Shown here piece by piece: positions 9,322 to 17,953 of a stretch of 64,000 nt of DNA. The stretch is from assembly GCF_005938645.2 (NCBI RefSeq), contig NZ_CP042171.1, positions 4,030,001-4,094,000 on the forward strand. The letters are read 5' to 3'. A model generated the notes under the pieces. It had not been told where the DNA came from. It ran no database searches and worked only from the letters and a program-made list of their open reading frames with translations. Numbering within the stretch: position 1 is the first letter of the stretch; every line of letters begins with the position of its first letter. Position numbers and translations under genes: made by a program. Source of the DNA: Pedobacter sp. KBS0701 (lineage in GTDB: Bacteria; Bacteroidota; Bacteroidia; Sphingobacteriales; Sphingobacteriaceae).

Positions 9322-10329
9322 ATGGACACACAAAAAAAAGTTACGCGACGCGAGGCAATCGGGGGCCTCGGAATCGGACTGGCTAGCATGGCAATTTCAC
9401 CAACATTAACTGCAGCAACATCAAGCCAAAACAATTACTGGCCAGATGCGCCGCTTGAAGATCCTACCACTAAGTACCCTCGTCCACCCTTTAACCATCA
9501 GAATCAGCCCTGGCCAGCGTTAGCCAGCAAAATGGAACCAAGGCCCGATCATGGCGAAACCAGTTATAAAGGTTCGGGAAGACTGACAGGACGAAAGGCG
9601 CTAATTACGGGTGGCGATTCTGGCATGGGCAGAGCCGCAGCCATTGCCTATGCCAGAGAAGGCGCGGACGTGGCCATCGGCTATCTTCCACAGGAAGAAC
9701 CGGATGCCAAAGAAGTTATTGAACTGATAAAAAAGGCTGGCCGTAAAGCCGTTGCAATTCCAGGCGATATCAGAGACGAAGCCTTTTGCAAAAAGCTGGT
9801 AGATACCGCAGTAAGCCAGTTGGGTGGCCTCGATATTCTGGTAAGTAATGCTGCCAGACAGCAAAGTACGCCTTCGCTTGCCGATTTAACCAGCGATCAG
9901 TTCGACTGGACCATAAAAACAAACATATATGCCCCGTTCTGGATAATTAAAGCAGCCTTGCCACATTTAAAACCCGGATCGTCTATTATCGGAACTACCT
10001 CGGTACAGGCAACCGATCCTTCGCCCGACCTTTATGATTATGCACAGACCAAAGCTGCTACAACAAATTTTGTAAAATCTCTGGCTAAACAACTTGGGCC
10101 TAAAGGCATCCGGGTAAATGGCGTTGCACCCGGTCCTATCTGGACGCCGTTACAAATGGGAGGTGGTTCGACGCCCGAGAAACTTAAAGAATTTGGCAAA
10201 GACACTGCATTAGGCAGACCAGGTCAGCCTGCAGAACTGGCTTCAATTTATGTTCAGCTTGCTGCAAATGATGCAAGTTTTTCTACAGGACAGATATATG
10301 GTGCTGCCGGCGGAAACGGGCAACCATAA
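9322..10329 (+). CDS. Tat-signal short-chain dehydrogenase/reductase
   Basis: A 335-residue SDR oxidoreductase. I start at MDTQKKVTRREAIGG because the twin arginine followed by a hydrophobic Gly/Ala segment (residues about 8-33) looks like a Tat export signal. The open frame extends to 9187, but that stretch is basic and featureless. The Rossmann motif is TGGDSGMGRA, the catalytic Ser sits in GTTSVQA, and the Tyr/Lys pair in YDYAQTKAA. The C-terminal half resembles the cytoplasmic SDR at 12674-13567 closely, including the leading EDPTTKYPRPPF segment and the GETSYKGSGRLTGRKALITG block. Tat export would fit folding around NAD(P) in the cytoplasm. The substrate is unknown. Confidence 0.88.
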   Translation: MDTQKKVTRREAIGGLGIGLASMAISPTLTAATSSQNNYWPDAPLEDPTTKYPRPPFNHQNQPWPALASKMEPRPDHGETSYKGSGRLTGRKALITGGDSGMGRAAAIAYAREGADVAIGYLPQEEPDAKEVIELIKKAGRKAVAIPGDIRDEAFCKKLVDTAVSQLGGLDILVSNAARQQSTPSLADLTSDQFDWTIKTNIYAPFWIIKAALPHLKPGSSIIGTTSVQATDPSPDLYDYAQTKAATTNFVKSLAKQLGPKGIRVNGVAPGPIWTPLQMGGGSTPEKLKEFGKDTALGRPGQPAELASIYVQLAANDASFSTGQIYGAAGGNGQP

Positions 10330-10446
10330 AATATTGATGTACAGTCAGTATGATTTACTATTGATATGGAACAAAGGACTTTAAAGATACCAGGTGAACA
10401 GTTATAATAGGTATGGCATGGTCCCACAAAATAGTTTGAGTAATAT

Positions 10447-10533
10447 CGTTATTTCTGGCAGTGGGGAGATCTTCTAACATCGTTTAAAGATTTCTCCATT
10501 CCACTGTGTTCCAGTCGAAATGACGCCCAATTT
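10447..10533. repeat. REP-like imperfect palindrome, copy 1
   Basis: The left arm contains GTGGGGAGATCTTC and the right arm AGATTTCTCCATTCCACTG, followed by CCAGTCGAAATGACG. The arms are imperfect inverse complements. The same core recurs at several other intergenic sites in the window. Confidence 0.75.
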
Positions 10534-10661
10534 AGAAATCTGTCATTGAGAGATAAACGTTTTAGCCGTTAACACAGAGAAACTGAATGCTTAAGCCCTT
10601 GTCATCATGAGGCCCTGATTTTAGAAAAATTTCAGATTGATGGCTATAGGTTGTGTGATAT

Positions 10662-10750
10662 CGTCATCTCGACCGCAGTGGAGAGATCTTTTAACATCGA
10701 AGATTTCTCCATTCCCCTACTTTCCAGTCGAAATGACGCCCAATTTTAGA
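10662..10750. repeat. REP-like imperfect palindrome, copy 2
   Basis: The left arm starts CGTCATCTCGACCGCAGTGG and the right arm ends CCAGTCGAAATGACG, with GGAGAGATCTTT and AGATTTCTCC inside. It is the same family as copy 1 and has the most complete left edge in this cluster. Confidence 0.75.
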
Positions 10751-10873
10751 AATCTGTTATGGTAGCGGTTAGATTTTTTTTAGACACATAGATCAAGGAT
10801 CTTTAAGATATAGGCCAGGTGAATAGTAAAAAATGTTTTTAGGTTTTAGAAACGAAAGGTCTGTTTTTCATGG

Positions 10874-10952
10874 CTGGCAGCAGTCCCGCCATCGCTTATA
10901 GTCCTCGTTACGCTAAAGCTTCACTGTGGGCTATCCGCTCTGTCGGGTTTAT
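10874..10952 (+). repeat. Dispersed repeat family 2, copy
   Basis: The pattern is AGTCCCGCCATC, then AGTCCTCG, then CTGTGGGCT, then TCGGGTTTA. The same ordered blocks occur inverted at 11304-11380 and within each unit of the tandem array near 35.3-36.3 kb. Confidence 0.65.
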
Positions 10953-11005
10953 TTAACAAGGGTTAGGTATGGCATGGCTCTAAAACTCTGAATTGTTAGG
11001 CTAAG

Positions 11006-11094
11006 ATCGTTGTTTCGGGCTGCAGTGGGGAGATCTTCTAACATCGTTCAAAGATTTCTCCATTCCACTGTGTTCCAGTCGAAATGACGCCCAC
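11006..11094. repeat. REP-like imperfect palindrome, copy 3
   Basis: Nearly identical to copy 1 across GTGGGGAGATCTTCTAACAT and TTTCTCCATTCCACTGTGTT, again ending CCAGTCGAAATGACGCCCA. The identity suggests recent copying. Confidence 0.75.
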
Positions 11095-11303
11095 AATTAT
11101 TATCATTAGTAAATATAACATCTATATTAATAGCATAGCCGAAGACCTTACCCAAATATTTCCCGCTGATTTCGCAGATCATCGCAGAGTAGCTTTCGAG
11201 GTTTTTGTTGGTGCGGGATTTGTGACCTGGTTTAGCGTTTTGTAATTGCAAAGCGTCTGTTTCTATATTTATTTTTAGCTTTTGCAGCACCAGCCGTAGT
11301 TCC

Positions 11304-11380
11304 TAAACCCGATCGGTGTGCAAAGCCCGCAGACCCGAAGCATGAGGGCGAGGACTTGGAACAAAGAGCGGGACAGCAGG
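11304..11380 (-). repeat. Dispersed repeat family 2, inverted copy
   Basis: Reading the minus strand gives GTCCCGCTC, CAAGTCCTCGCC, GCGGGCTTTG and ATCGGGTTTA in the same order as the plus-strand copy at 10874-10952. Confidence 0.6.
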
Positions 11381-11471
11381 CCGCCAAGAACCACTGTCTG
11401 TTCATTTCCAAATCTTTCTGAAACGCAAAACCTAAAACACTGTCATTCTGAGGAATAAATGACCTCCAATT

Positions 11472-11555
11472 ATCATCCACCCGCAATGGGGAGATCTTTT
11501 AACATCGTTCAAAAATTTCTCCACTCCACTTGGTTCCGGTCTAAATAACGACCAG
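11472..11555. repeat. REP-like imperfect palindrome, degenerate copy 4
   Basis: It keeps ATGGGGAGATCTTTTAACAT and AATTTCTCCACTCCACT, but the right edge has drifted (CCGGTCTAAATAACGACCAG). It lies directly downstream of the SDR gene ending at 11583. Confidence 0.6.
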
Positions 11556-11582
11556 TTTTAGATACCGGTTTTTAGAATGCCA

Positions 11583-12380
11583 TTATGATTGATCATCAAC
11601 CGGCTCCTGCTGCTTACCGGTCTGTTCGGCCAGCAAACTATCAGGCGTAACATTCCCCATTGCTACCTGCAATTTATTCTTAAATCCGGAGATCACCATA
11701 TCCTTTCCTGCAATCATGGCCTCATAACCATCTTTAGCTACATCTGCAGGGTCTGCCAGTTCCCCATCCTGTACCACCTTAGAATCCAGCATATCGGCTT
11801 TTCTAAAAAAATCGGTATCCGTTGGACCTGGCAATAAAGAGGTTATGGTAACAGGTGTATCTTTAATTTCCGCGCGGACTGCTTCATTAAAGGAGTGCAC
11901 AAATGCTTTTGTTCCATGATAAACAGCCTGATAAGGTCCGGGTACTTTTCCTGCAACAGAAGCCACATTTAATATTTTGCCGCTTCCCCGCGCTACCATT
12001 TCACGTACATACAATTTGGTTAAGGTTAGCAGAGCAGAGATGTTAAGCTGGATAATATCGAGTTCCTTATCCAGATCGGTATCTATAAACTTGCCGTAAA
12101 CACCCTGGCCTGCATCATTAACCAGCACATCTACCTGTATATTTTTAGCTTTTATTTGCTCGTACACGTCTAAAGCAGCCTTAGGCTCAAAAAGATCGGC
12201 AGTAATGGTGATGACTTCAACTCCATGTTCTTCGAGTACAACCGCAACCCGTTTTAGTTTGGCCTCGTCCCTGCCAACAATAATCAGGTTAAAGCTGTCT
12301 TTCGCAAAAAGCTTTGCGAGTTCATAACCAATGCCGCTGCTTGCCCCTGTAACAAGGGCAAAATGTTTTGTAGTATCCAT
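11583..12380 (-). CDS. Short-chain dehydrogenase/reductase (DltE-like SDR)
   Basis: A 265-residue cytoplasmic SDR. The cofactor motif TGASSGIGYE is near residues 11-20. The usual NAG is replaced by NDAG (VLVNDAGQGVYG). The catalytic Ser is in NVASVAGK, and Tyr/Lys in YHGTKAF. The profile fits the YqjQ/DltE-type SDRs of unknown substrate. It is last in a run of minus-strand stress genes (two SDRs with a small acidic protein between them). The spacing to the small protein gene upstream is about 50 bases, so co-transcription is possible. Confidence 0.88.
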   Translation of the reverse strand: MDTTKHFALVTGASSGIGYELAKLFAKDSFNLIIVGRDEAKLKRVAVVLEEHGVEVITITADLFEPKAALDVYEQIKAKNIQVDVLVNDAGQGVYGKFIDTDLDKELDIIQLNISALLTLTKLYVREMVARGSGKILNVASVAGKVPGPYQAVYHGTKAFVHSFNEAVRAEIKDTPVTITSLLPGPTDTDFFRKADMLDSKVVQDGELADPADVAKDGYEAMIAGKDMVISGFKNKLQVAMGNVTPDSLLAEQTGKQQEPVDDQS

Positions 12381-12431
12381 AAAAATCTATTTTTTCAATT
12401 CATCAAAGCCTTTAAAAAATTAATGATCTAT

Positions 12432-12623
12432 TTAATCATTAAGGTCTTCATCAGTCTGTTGATCCATCTCCGAATCCGATTTTGATGACTGTTTAGCCAA
12501 CTCCCCGGCAGCATCTTCATCCTGGTGAGCACTGTCAGCATCACTTCCTTCTATTTCCGAGAGCGGGATAACCCCTACTTTATCCTCTTTCTGTGTTTCG
12601 ATGTCTGTTTTTTTGTTTTCCAT
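12432..12623 (-). CDS. Small acidic hydrophilic protein
   Basis: 63 residues, rich in Asp, Glu, Gln, Ser and Lys, with only a short non-polar segment (VGVIPLSEIEG). No signal peptide or membrane segment. I do not recognise a family; it looks intrinsically disordered. It lies between two SDR genes in the stress cluster, 50 bases from each. Codon use and placement favour a real gene. A role in stress protection is inference from context only. Confidence 0.6.
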   Translation of the reverse strand: MENKKTDIETQKEDKVGVIPLSEIEGSDADSAHQDEDAAGELAKQSSKSDSEMDQQTDEDLND

Positions 12624-12673
12624 AGTTTTAATATTTATTAAAAATCATACTTAGCAGGACGGATTGCCTTTTA

Positions 12674-13567
12674 TCAGATGGTAATCATCCCACCTGTAAC
12701 GGGTATAGTGGCCCCTGCAACATAGCTTGCATCATCAGCGGCCAGAAACACAAATGCCGGGGCTACTTCTACGGGCTGGGCTGGTCTGCCCATCGGCGAC
12801 TGCTTTCCGAATTCTTCATGATCCGGGATTGTAGACGGGATCAATGGCGTCCATATTGGGCCAGGAGCTACAGCATTCACCCTGATTCCCTTGCCGTTTT
12901 TCAACAATATCTGGCTCAGATTAGCCGTAAAATTCTGTATGGCGCCTTTGGTTGTGGCATAAGCCAAAAGCTGCTCGCTTGGCGAGTATGCATTAACCGA
13001 AGTTGTATTGATGATGCTGCTGCCGGGTTTGAGATGAGGCTCTGCCGCTTTGCATAAATAGAACATGGCAGTAATATTGGTATCAAATGTCCGCTCCCAT
13101 TCAGCAGGTGACAAATCATCCAACCCTTTCCGGGCCATTTGAAAAGCAGCATTATTAACCAAAATATCCAGACCGCCCAGTTCACTAACAGCAGTATCGA
13201 TAATTTCCTGACAATGCTCTTGGTTTCTGATGTCACCTGGCAAGGTTATCGCTTTTCTTCCGGCTTCGGTTACCCAACGGGCCGTTTCCTGTGCATCCTC
13301 ATCTTCGGTTTCATTTAAATAACTGATCAGCACATCTGCCCCCTCTCTTGCAAATGCAATGGCTACAGCACGCCCTATTCCGGAGTCACCGCCCGTAATA
13401 ACAGCTTTTTTCCCGGCCAGTTTTCCGCTGCCTTTATATGAAAGTTCCCCATGATCTGCTTTTGGAATTAATTCCGACTCGGTTCCGGGAGGCTCCTGGT
13501 CCTGTGTTGGAAATGCGGGTTTCGGATATTTTTCTTTCGGATCTTCAGAGTTCTTATAATTTTCCAT
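12674..13567 (-). CDS. SDR oxidoreductase, general-stress type
   Basis: A 297-residue SDR of the kind annotated as general stress protein 39 / YhdF-like. The N-terminal extension EDPKEKYPKPAFPTQDQEPP is typical of that subgroup. The cofactor motif is TGGDSGIGRA, the Asn motif NNAA, and the catalytic Ser and Tyr/Lys lie in NTTSVNAY and YATTKGA. It ends TGGMITI as cytoplasmic members do, and has no signal peptide, unlike its relative at 9322-10329. The substrate is unknown. It follows the katE terminator and precedes the small acidic protein gene. Confidence 0.9.
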   Translation of the reverse strand: MENYKNSEDPKEKYPKPAFPTQDQEPPGTESELIPKADHGELSYKGSGKLAGKKAVITGGDSGIGRAVAIAFAREGADVLISYLNETEDEDAQETARWVTEAGRKAITLPGDIRNQEHCQEIIDTAVSELGGLDILVNNAAFQMARKGLDDLSPAEWERTFDTNITAMFYLCKAAEPHLKPGSSIINTTSVNAYSPSEQLLAYATTKGAIQNFTANLSQILLKNGKGIRVNAVAPGPIWTPLIPSTIPDHEEFGKQSPMGRPAQPVEVAPAFVFLAADDASYVAGATIPVTGGMITI

Positions 13568-13685
13568 GTCGAATAATTAAATTTATAATACGCTATAGAT
13601 TAATTCCGGGCAGATTTTCTTGCTGTCCGGAAAAATTCCTCTCCATTATAAAACAAGCTAAAACCTTTGCCGGTTTGGTTTTATT

Positions 13686-13719
13686 AAAAAAACAGCCAGG
13701 CTGATGGATTACCTGGCTG
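13686..13719 (-). terminator. Rho-independent terminator of katE
   Basis: On the minus strand the stem CAGCCAGG / CCTGGCTG (13712-13719 and 13693-13700) with an 11-base loop is followed by seven T residues (13686-13692). It lies about 45 bases beyond the katE stop. Confidence 0.88.
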
Positions 13720-13762
13720 AAATGACATTTAAACTGGTGTTGTTCTAAAATTACCGGAATTT

Positions 13763-15955
13763 CTATGCCGGAATTTTTCTTGGAACTTCCCGGTCCCAAA
13801 ATCTGTGCTGGGCAATCATCCTGATAAACAGTTCTGCTAATGAAGAAAGATTTTCCGAAACAATTATCCCCTCGCGCAGCACAGTCTCCTCCGAATATTC
13901 ATCCGGAAGTTTCTTGTAGAAATATGTAGCCTCCAAAACCTGTATTGCGGTAACATCGGCTGCTATTGCCTTACAATGCTTAAAGGCCTCGTTCAGAAAA
14001 TGTACTGCATTAGCCTCTGCTTCTAATGTAGCAGAACTGTTTGTTCCTCCCGGAAGATAAACAGCATCATAAAGTACAGAAGCGGCTGTAAGAAAACTCT
14101 CATCAACCTTGATCTGCTGATCTTCCTGCGAAAGAATGGCACCAAGTTTTGGCGCTATAATGTGCACAACTGCACCTTGGGCAATAAGTGCATCCTTAAC
14201 TTGACTGAGCGATTTACCATCTACCCCATCTGCTGCTAGGATGGCTATTTTTCTGGTAGCAATGCTATCCTTAAGTGTTCCAGACATACTTAATGCCTCC
14301 GATTTTGCAAGTTCTCCATCTTTCTGTTCGGGGCTATAATCAGCAGGATCAGCGTCTGCCGGCACACTGCCATTTAGTTCTTCCAAAGGAATAACGGGAA
14401 CGTGAAGCCCAAGAGCATAAGCTACTGCTGCAGCAAGTCCTTTATCAACATGGTTAAGTAAGCCAAGCATGCGTTCCCTTATCTCAACCATTTTTACCTT
14501 GCCCAGCTCAAAGCTTAATGCATCTATAAGGTGGTTTTTTTCGGCATCAGACTGACTGTTAAAAAACAACCTCGCCTGTGAGAAGTGATCGAAAAAGCTC
14601 CTGCTTCTTGCGCGGATCTTCTTCGCATCAATACGTTCGTTATAACTTACAAAGCCGCCATCTGCAGCTGTAGCCTGTTGTGGATCGTTTGCAGCTATTC
14701 CATTAGGACCATAACTGGTCTTCCCACGGTTTATAGTTTGGCGCATATAGCCGTCGCGCTGGTTATTGTGTACAGACACAACAGGTCTGTTAATCGGAAT
14801 CTCATGAAAATTTGGTCCGCCAAGCCTGATCAGCTGCGTATCGGTATAAGAAAAAAGCCTGCCCTGTAAAAGCGGGTCGTTGGTAAAATCTATTCCCGGA
14901 ACAACATGCCCGACATGAAAAGCAACCTGTTCAGTTTCTGCAAAAAAATTATCGGGATTGCGGTTTAAAGTCATTTTTCCAATGCGTTGCACCGGAACCA
15001 GCTCTTCAGGAATTAATTTTGTCGGATCCAATAAGTCGAAGCCAAACTTAAATTCATCTTCTTCTGCAACAATCTGAACACCAAGTTCCCACTCCGGAAA
15101 AGCACCTGCTTCTATCGCATCCCAAAGATCTCTTCTATGAAAGTCTGGGTCCTTTCCAGAAATATTCTGCGCTTCATCCCATGCAACCGAATGTACGCCC
15201 AGCAGTGGTTTCCAGTGAAATTTCACAAAACTTGCCACCCCCGATCCATTAACAAAGCGAAAAGTATGTACCCCGAAACCTTCCATCATCCGGTAACTCC
15301 TTGGAACGGCCCTGTCGCTCATCAGCCACATAACCATGTGAGCAGACTCGGGCATAAAGGAAATGAAATCCCAAAAAGTATCGTGTGCAGATGCCGCCTG
15401 GGGCATTTCATTGTCTGGCTCAGGCTTAACAGCATGCACTAAGTCAGGGAATTTAACTGCATCCTGAATAAAAAATACAGGCATGTTATTACCTACAAGG
15501 TCAAAATTACCTTCCTGAGTGTAAAATTTTACGGCAAAACCCCGGACATCACGGGCAAGATCGGTAGAACCTCTTGATCCTGCTACAGTTGAAAACCGGA
15601 CAAAAACAGGTGTTTCCAAACCCGGATCGCAAAGGAAAGCTGCCCTTGTCATGTCAGACATGTCCTCATATACCTTAAACACCCCATGTGCCCCAGATCC
15701 TCTGGCATGTACAACACGCTCGGGTATCCGCTCATGGTCGAAATGGGTAATCTTTTCCCGTAATATAAAATCTTCCAATAAGGTTGCACCGCGATCGCCG
15801 GCCTTAAGAGAATTCTGGTCGTCGTTTATTTTGACTCCATGATTGGTGGTTAGTTTTTGACCGGTAGAATCCGCAACAAAGGCCTCAAGTTTTGTCGTTT
15901 TATCATTGTCCTGTTGTATTGGACTGGTATCTTTTACTGTTGTTTTTTTTGCCAT
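13763..15955 (-). CDS. katE: Large-subunit monofunctional catalase (HPII type)
   Basis: Breaks down hydrogen peroxide. 730 residues, the length of clade II catalases. Catalytic His83 is in VVHARGSGAHG, Asn156 in VGNNMPVFF, and the proximal haem ligand Tyr370 in LFSYTDTQ. The His-to-Tyr spacing of 287 equals that of E. coli HPII. A C-terminal DJ-1/PfpI-like flavodoxin-fold domain begins near residue 568 (RKIAILAADGVDG), as the clade expects. An unusually clear Shine-Dalgarno precedes it. The DUF892 gene upstream ends 14 bases away, so the two form an operon, and a terminator follows. Confidence 0.96.
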   Translation of the reverse strand: MAKKTTVKDTSPIQQDNDKTTKLEAFVADSTGQKLTTNHGVKINDDQNSLKAGDRGATLLEDFILREKITHFDHERIPERVVHARGSGAHGVFKVYEDMSDMTRAAFLCDPGLETPVFVRFSTVAGSRGSTDLARDVRGFAVKFYTQEGNFDLVGNNMPVFFIQDAVKFPDLVHAVKPEPDNEMPQAASAHDTFWDFISFMPESAHMVMWLMSDRAVPRSYRMMEGFGVHTFRFVNGSGVASFVKFHWKPLLGVHSVAWDEAQNISGKDPDFHRRDLWDAIEAGAFPEWELGVQIVAEEDEFKFGFDLLDPTKLIPEELVPVQRIGKMTLNRNPDNFFAETEQVAFHVGHVVPGIDFTNDPLLQGRLFSYTDTQLIRLGGPNFHEIPINRPVVSVHNNQRDGYMRQTINRGKTSYGPNGIAANDPQQATAADGGFVSYNERIDAKKIRARSRSFFDHFSQARLFFNSQSDAEKNHLIDALSFELGKVKMVEIRERMLGLLNHVDKGLAAAVAYALGLHVPVIPLEELNGSVPADADPADYSPEQKDGELAKSEALSMSGTLKDSIATRKIAILAADGVDGKSLSQVKDALIAQGAVVHIIAPKLGAILSQEDQQIKVDESFLTAASVLYDAVYLPGGTNSSATLEAEANAVHFLNEAFKHCKAIAADVTAIQVLEATYFYKKLPDEYSEETVLREGIIVSENLSSLAELFIRMIAQHRFWDREVPRKIPA

Positions 15956-15961
15956 TTTTTT

Positions 15962-15969
15962 CTCCTTTC
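15962..15969 (-). promoter_or_regulatory. Shine-Dalgarno sequence of katE
   Basis: The minus strand reads GAAAGGAG six bases before the katE ATG, a good anti-16S match. It stands out because most genes in this window, as in Bacteroidota generally, lack one. It confirms the katE start. Confidence 0.6.
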
Positions 15970-16524
15970 TTAAGCCTCCTCAGCTGCTTTATAATTAATT
16001 TCATTCTCAGCAATATCGGTAAGCTTTACATCAGCAAGTTTTTCTTCTGCTAGTGTTTGTTCAAGTAAATCTGCAATTTCTGTTAAACCCAATGTAGTTG
16101 CCAATTGGAAAAGCCCGCTGTAAGAAGCAATTTCGTAGTGTTCTACCTTTTGGCTGGCTAATATAATGCCCACATCCCGGGTTGCTGTTCCAGCCTCAGT
16201 TTCTTCAATAATACTTTCTCCCTCTTTACTCAATCCTTCCATCGCATCACATTTTTTGGCTATGGGTTTTTCGCCAAGGAGTTCAAATACCTTTTCAAGT
16301 CTGGCTACATGTCCTGTGGTTTCAGTAAGATGCGATTCAATTGCACCTTTAAGTACTGGTGATGTTGCGCTGGAAATCATTTTAGGCAAATTTTTAACCA
16401 AATGATTCTCGGCCCAATAAAGATCACAGATTCCATCTTTAAAGAGTTCTTTCAAGGCCGGAGAAGCCGCTATCGTATCTTTAGCGCTAAGTTTTGGTTT
16501 ACTGCCGCTGTCTTGTTTTTTCAT
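15970..16524 (-). CDS. DUF892 (YciE/YciF-type) ferritin-like protein
   Basis: 184 residues. After a basic 25-residue lead comes the helical DUF892 domain with DLYWAENHL, a helix with TTGHVARLE, KKCDAMEGL and KVEHYEIASY. The conserved Glu and His residues could bind a di-metal site, as in E. coli YciF. The cellular role is not settled; members are stress-induced. It is the upstream partner of katE, 14 bases apart. A paralogue sits at 18816-19373. Confidence 0.9.
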   Translation of the reverse strand: MKKQDSGSKPKLSAKDTIAASPALKELFKDGICDLYWAENHLVKNLPKMISSATSPVLKGAIESHLTETTGHVARLEKVFELLGEKPIAKKCDAMEGLSKEGESIIEETEAGTATRDVGIILASQKVEHYEIASYSGLFQLATTLGLTEIADLLEQTLAEEKLADVKLTDIAENEINYKAAEEA

Positions 16525-16737
16525 GGTATGTTTATGTTTAAGATGTTTCGTTGTTGACCATCATGTATTATAACCCTATATTTTGCTATTTAGTTTCCGA
16601 AATTTATGTATGTTTTAATAAAGGGCCTAATAGCTACCTGTTACGATCCCGGCTTTAAAACCATTTGCCAAAACAGGATGTTATTTTAGGCGAAGCCCTT
16701 AATCAGATAATGAGTGGGCCACTAGCCAGATCTTATT

Positions 16738-17223
16738 ATGAAAAGCGAGAATATGGATACGGTGGGCAAAATGCTCATCAGTAAAAATTTAATAATAGCC
16801 TTTGCCGAAAGTGCGACTGCCGGCCGGCTTTCAGCTGAATTTTCCATGATTGATAATGCTGGAAAATTTCTTAAAGGTGGTATCGCCTGTTATGATGCCT
16901 GCTTAAAGGAAGATCTTTTACAGGTTGACCACGCGCTTATTAAAACCTATACACCCGAATCAATGGAGGTAACCCGGGCAATTAGCCTTGGGCTTTCACG
17001 GTTGATCCCTGCAGATATCCATATCGGAATTACCGGACTCACCACCCCGGGCGGGAGCGAAACCCAGGAAAAACCAGTAGGTACCATGTTTATTTATGCC
17101 ACCCACCAGGGTGATCTGGCCTTTTCGCAAAGGTTTAATTTTACCGGAGAACGGGAAGAAATTGTTTCTGCAACGGTAGAGGCCTGTGCAGCAATGCTGA
17201 TAGAATATCTTGATTCCATCTAA
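16738..17223 (+). CDS. CinA C-terminal / PncC-like amidohydrolase family protein
   Basis: 161 residues forming a stand-alone CinA C-terminal domain. The family includes NMN amidohydrolase PncC in pyridine nucleotide recycling. Here the canonical AESCTGG is AESATAG (residues 23-29) and the GIAGPGGG loop is GITGLTTPGG, while EKPVGT is kept. The catalytic-loop changes make NMN amidase activity uncertain. Start ATG at 16738; a second in-frame ATG is five codons on. It begins a plus-strand run with the DUF6766 and pyrophosphatase genes, 14 bases before the former. Confidence 0.8.
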   Translation: MKSENMDTVGKMLISKNLIIAFAESATAGRLSAEFSMIDNAGKFLKGGIACYDACLKEDLLQVDHALIKTYTPESMEVTRAISLGLSRLIPADIHIGITGLTTPGGSETQEKPVGTMFIYATHQGDLAFSQRFNFTGEREEIVSATVEACAAMLIEYLDSI

Positions 17224-17237
17224 TTAATAGCCGTATT

Positions 17238-17915
17238 ATGAAAGCAAAAAAAGTATTCCCCAAAAAAACCTGGTTATATAAAAACGGGCTGTCTGTTGTC
17301 TTCATCAGCCTGTTTATCCTTACGCTTTTCGCGCAGGCCCTTACCGGCTGGAACGAGCACAACAGTGAACTGAACGAACATGGAGCACCCGGCCTTGATT
17401 TCGGCACTTACCTGCAGACAGGTCATTTTATCTCCGCAACTTTTGAAAATTTCGAAAGTGAATTTTTACAGATGATGTTATATGTATTGTTGACCGTAAA
17501 ACTCCGCCAGATTGGTTCTGCCGAATCAAAAAAACTGGATGAGCCCGAGGAAGTAGACCGGGAACCTGTTCCTTCTAAAGATGCGCCATGGGCAGTACGC
17601 CGGGGCGGGTGGATCTTAAAACTATATTCCAACTCGCTTTCTATTGTTTTCAGCATACTTTTTTTGCTGAGCTGGTACCTGCATTTTTATGGCAGCTGGC
17701 AAGACCACAATGTAGAACAGGTATTAAAAGGAGAACCAACAGACACGATGGGCGCATACATCGGACAAGCCAATTTCTGGTTCGAAACCTTCCAAAACTG
17801 GCAGAGCGAATTCCTGTCTGTAGCTGCCATTGTGGTACTCACGATATTTTTAAGGCAAAAGGGATCGCCAGAATCGAAACCCGTTGATGCACCTCATATG
17901 GAAACAGGGAAATAA
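17238..17915 (+). CDS. DUF6766-family integral membrane protein with internal duplication
   Basis: 225 residues with four predicted membrane helices. Two copies of one module follow each other: a helix after NGLSVVFISLF and one after SNSLSIVFSILF, each followed by W-x(2)-HN, a T/S-F-ENF/QNW-x-SEF helix and a LRQ-x-GS-x-ESK ending. Known only as DUF6766. It lies 14 bases after the PncC-like gene and about 35 bases before the pyrophosphatase, so an operon is likely. Function unknown; the setting suggests the cell-envelope stress response. Confidence 0.8.
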   Translation: MKAKKVFPKKTWLYKNGLSVVFISLFILTLFAQALTGWNEHNSELNEHGAPGLDFGTYLQTGHFISATFENFESEFLQMMLYVLLTVKLRQIGSAESKKLDEPEEVDREPVPSKDAPWAVRRGGWILKLYSNSLSIVFSILFLLSWYLHFYGSWQDHNVEQVLKGEPTDTMGAYIGQANFWFETFQNWQSEFLSVAAIVVLTIFLRQKGSPESKPVDAPHMETGK

Positions 17916-17953
17916 ACTGATAATCAAAATAACCATATTAATAGTTTAGGGTG

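Larger units (their letters stand above)
10330..11582. other. Gene-free region packed with dispersed repeats
   Basis: About 1.25 kb with no supportable gene. It contains four copies of a REP-like imperfect palindrome (10447-10533, 10662-10750, 11006-11094 and 11472-11555) and two copies, in opposite orientations, of a second repeat family (10874-10952 and 11304-11380). Short frames here overlap the repeats and look like chance. Confidence 0.75.

Noticed and set aside
11048..11486. Two overlapping minus-strand frames in the repeat-rich region
   Set aside because: They lie within REP-like and family 2 repeats, overlap each other, and have no recognisable protein features.
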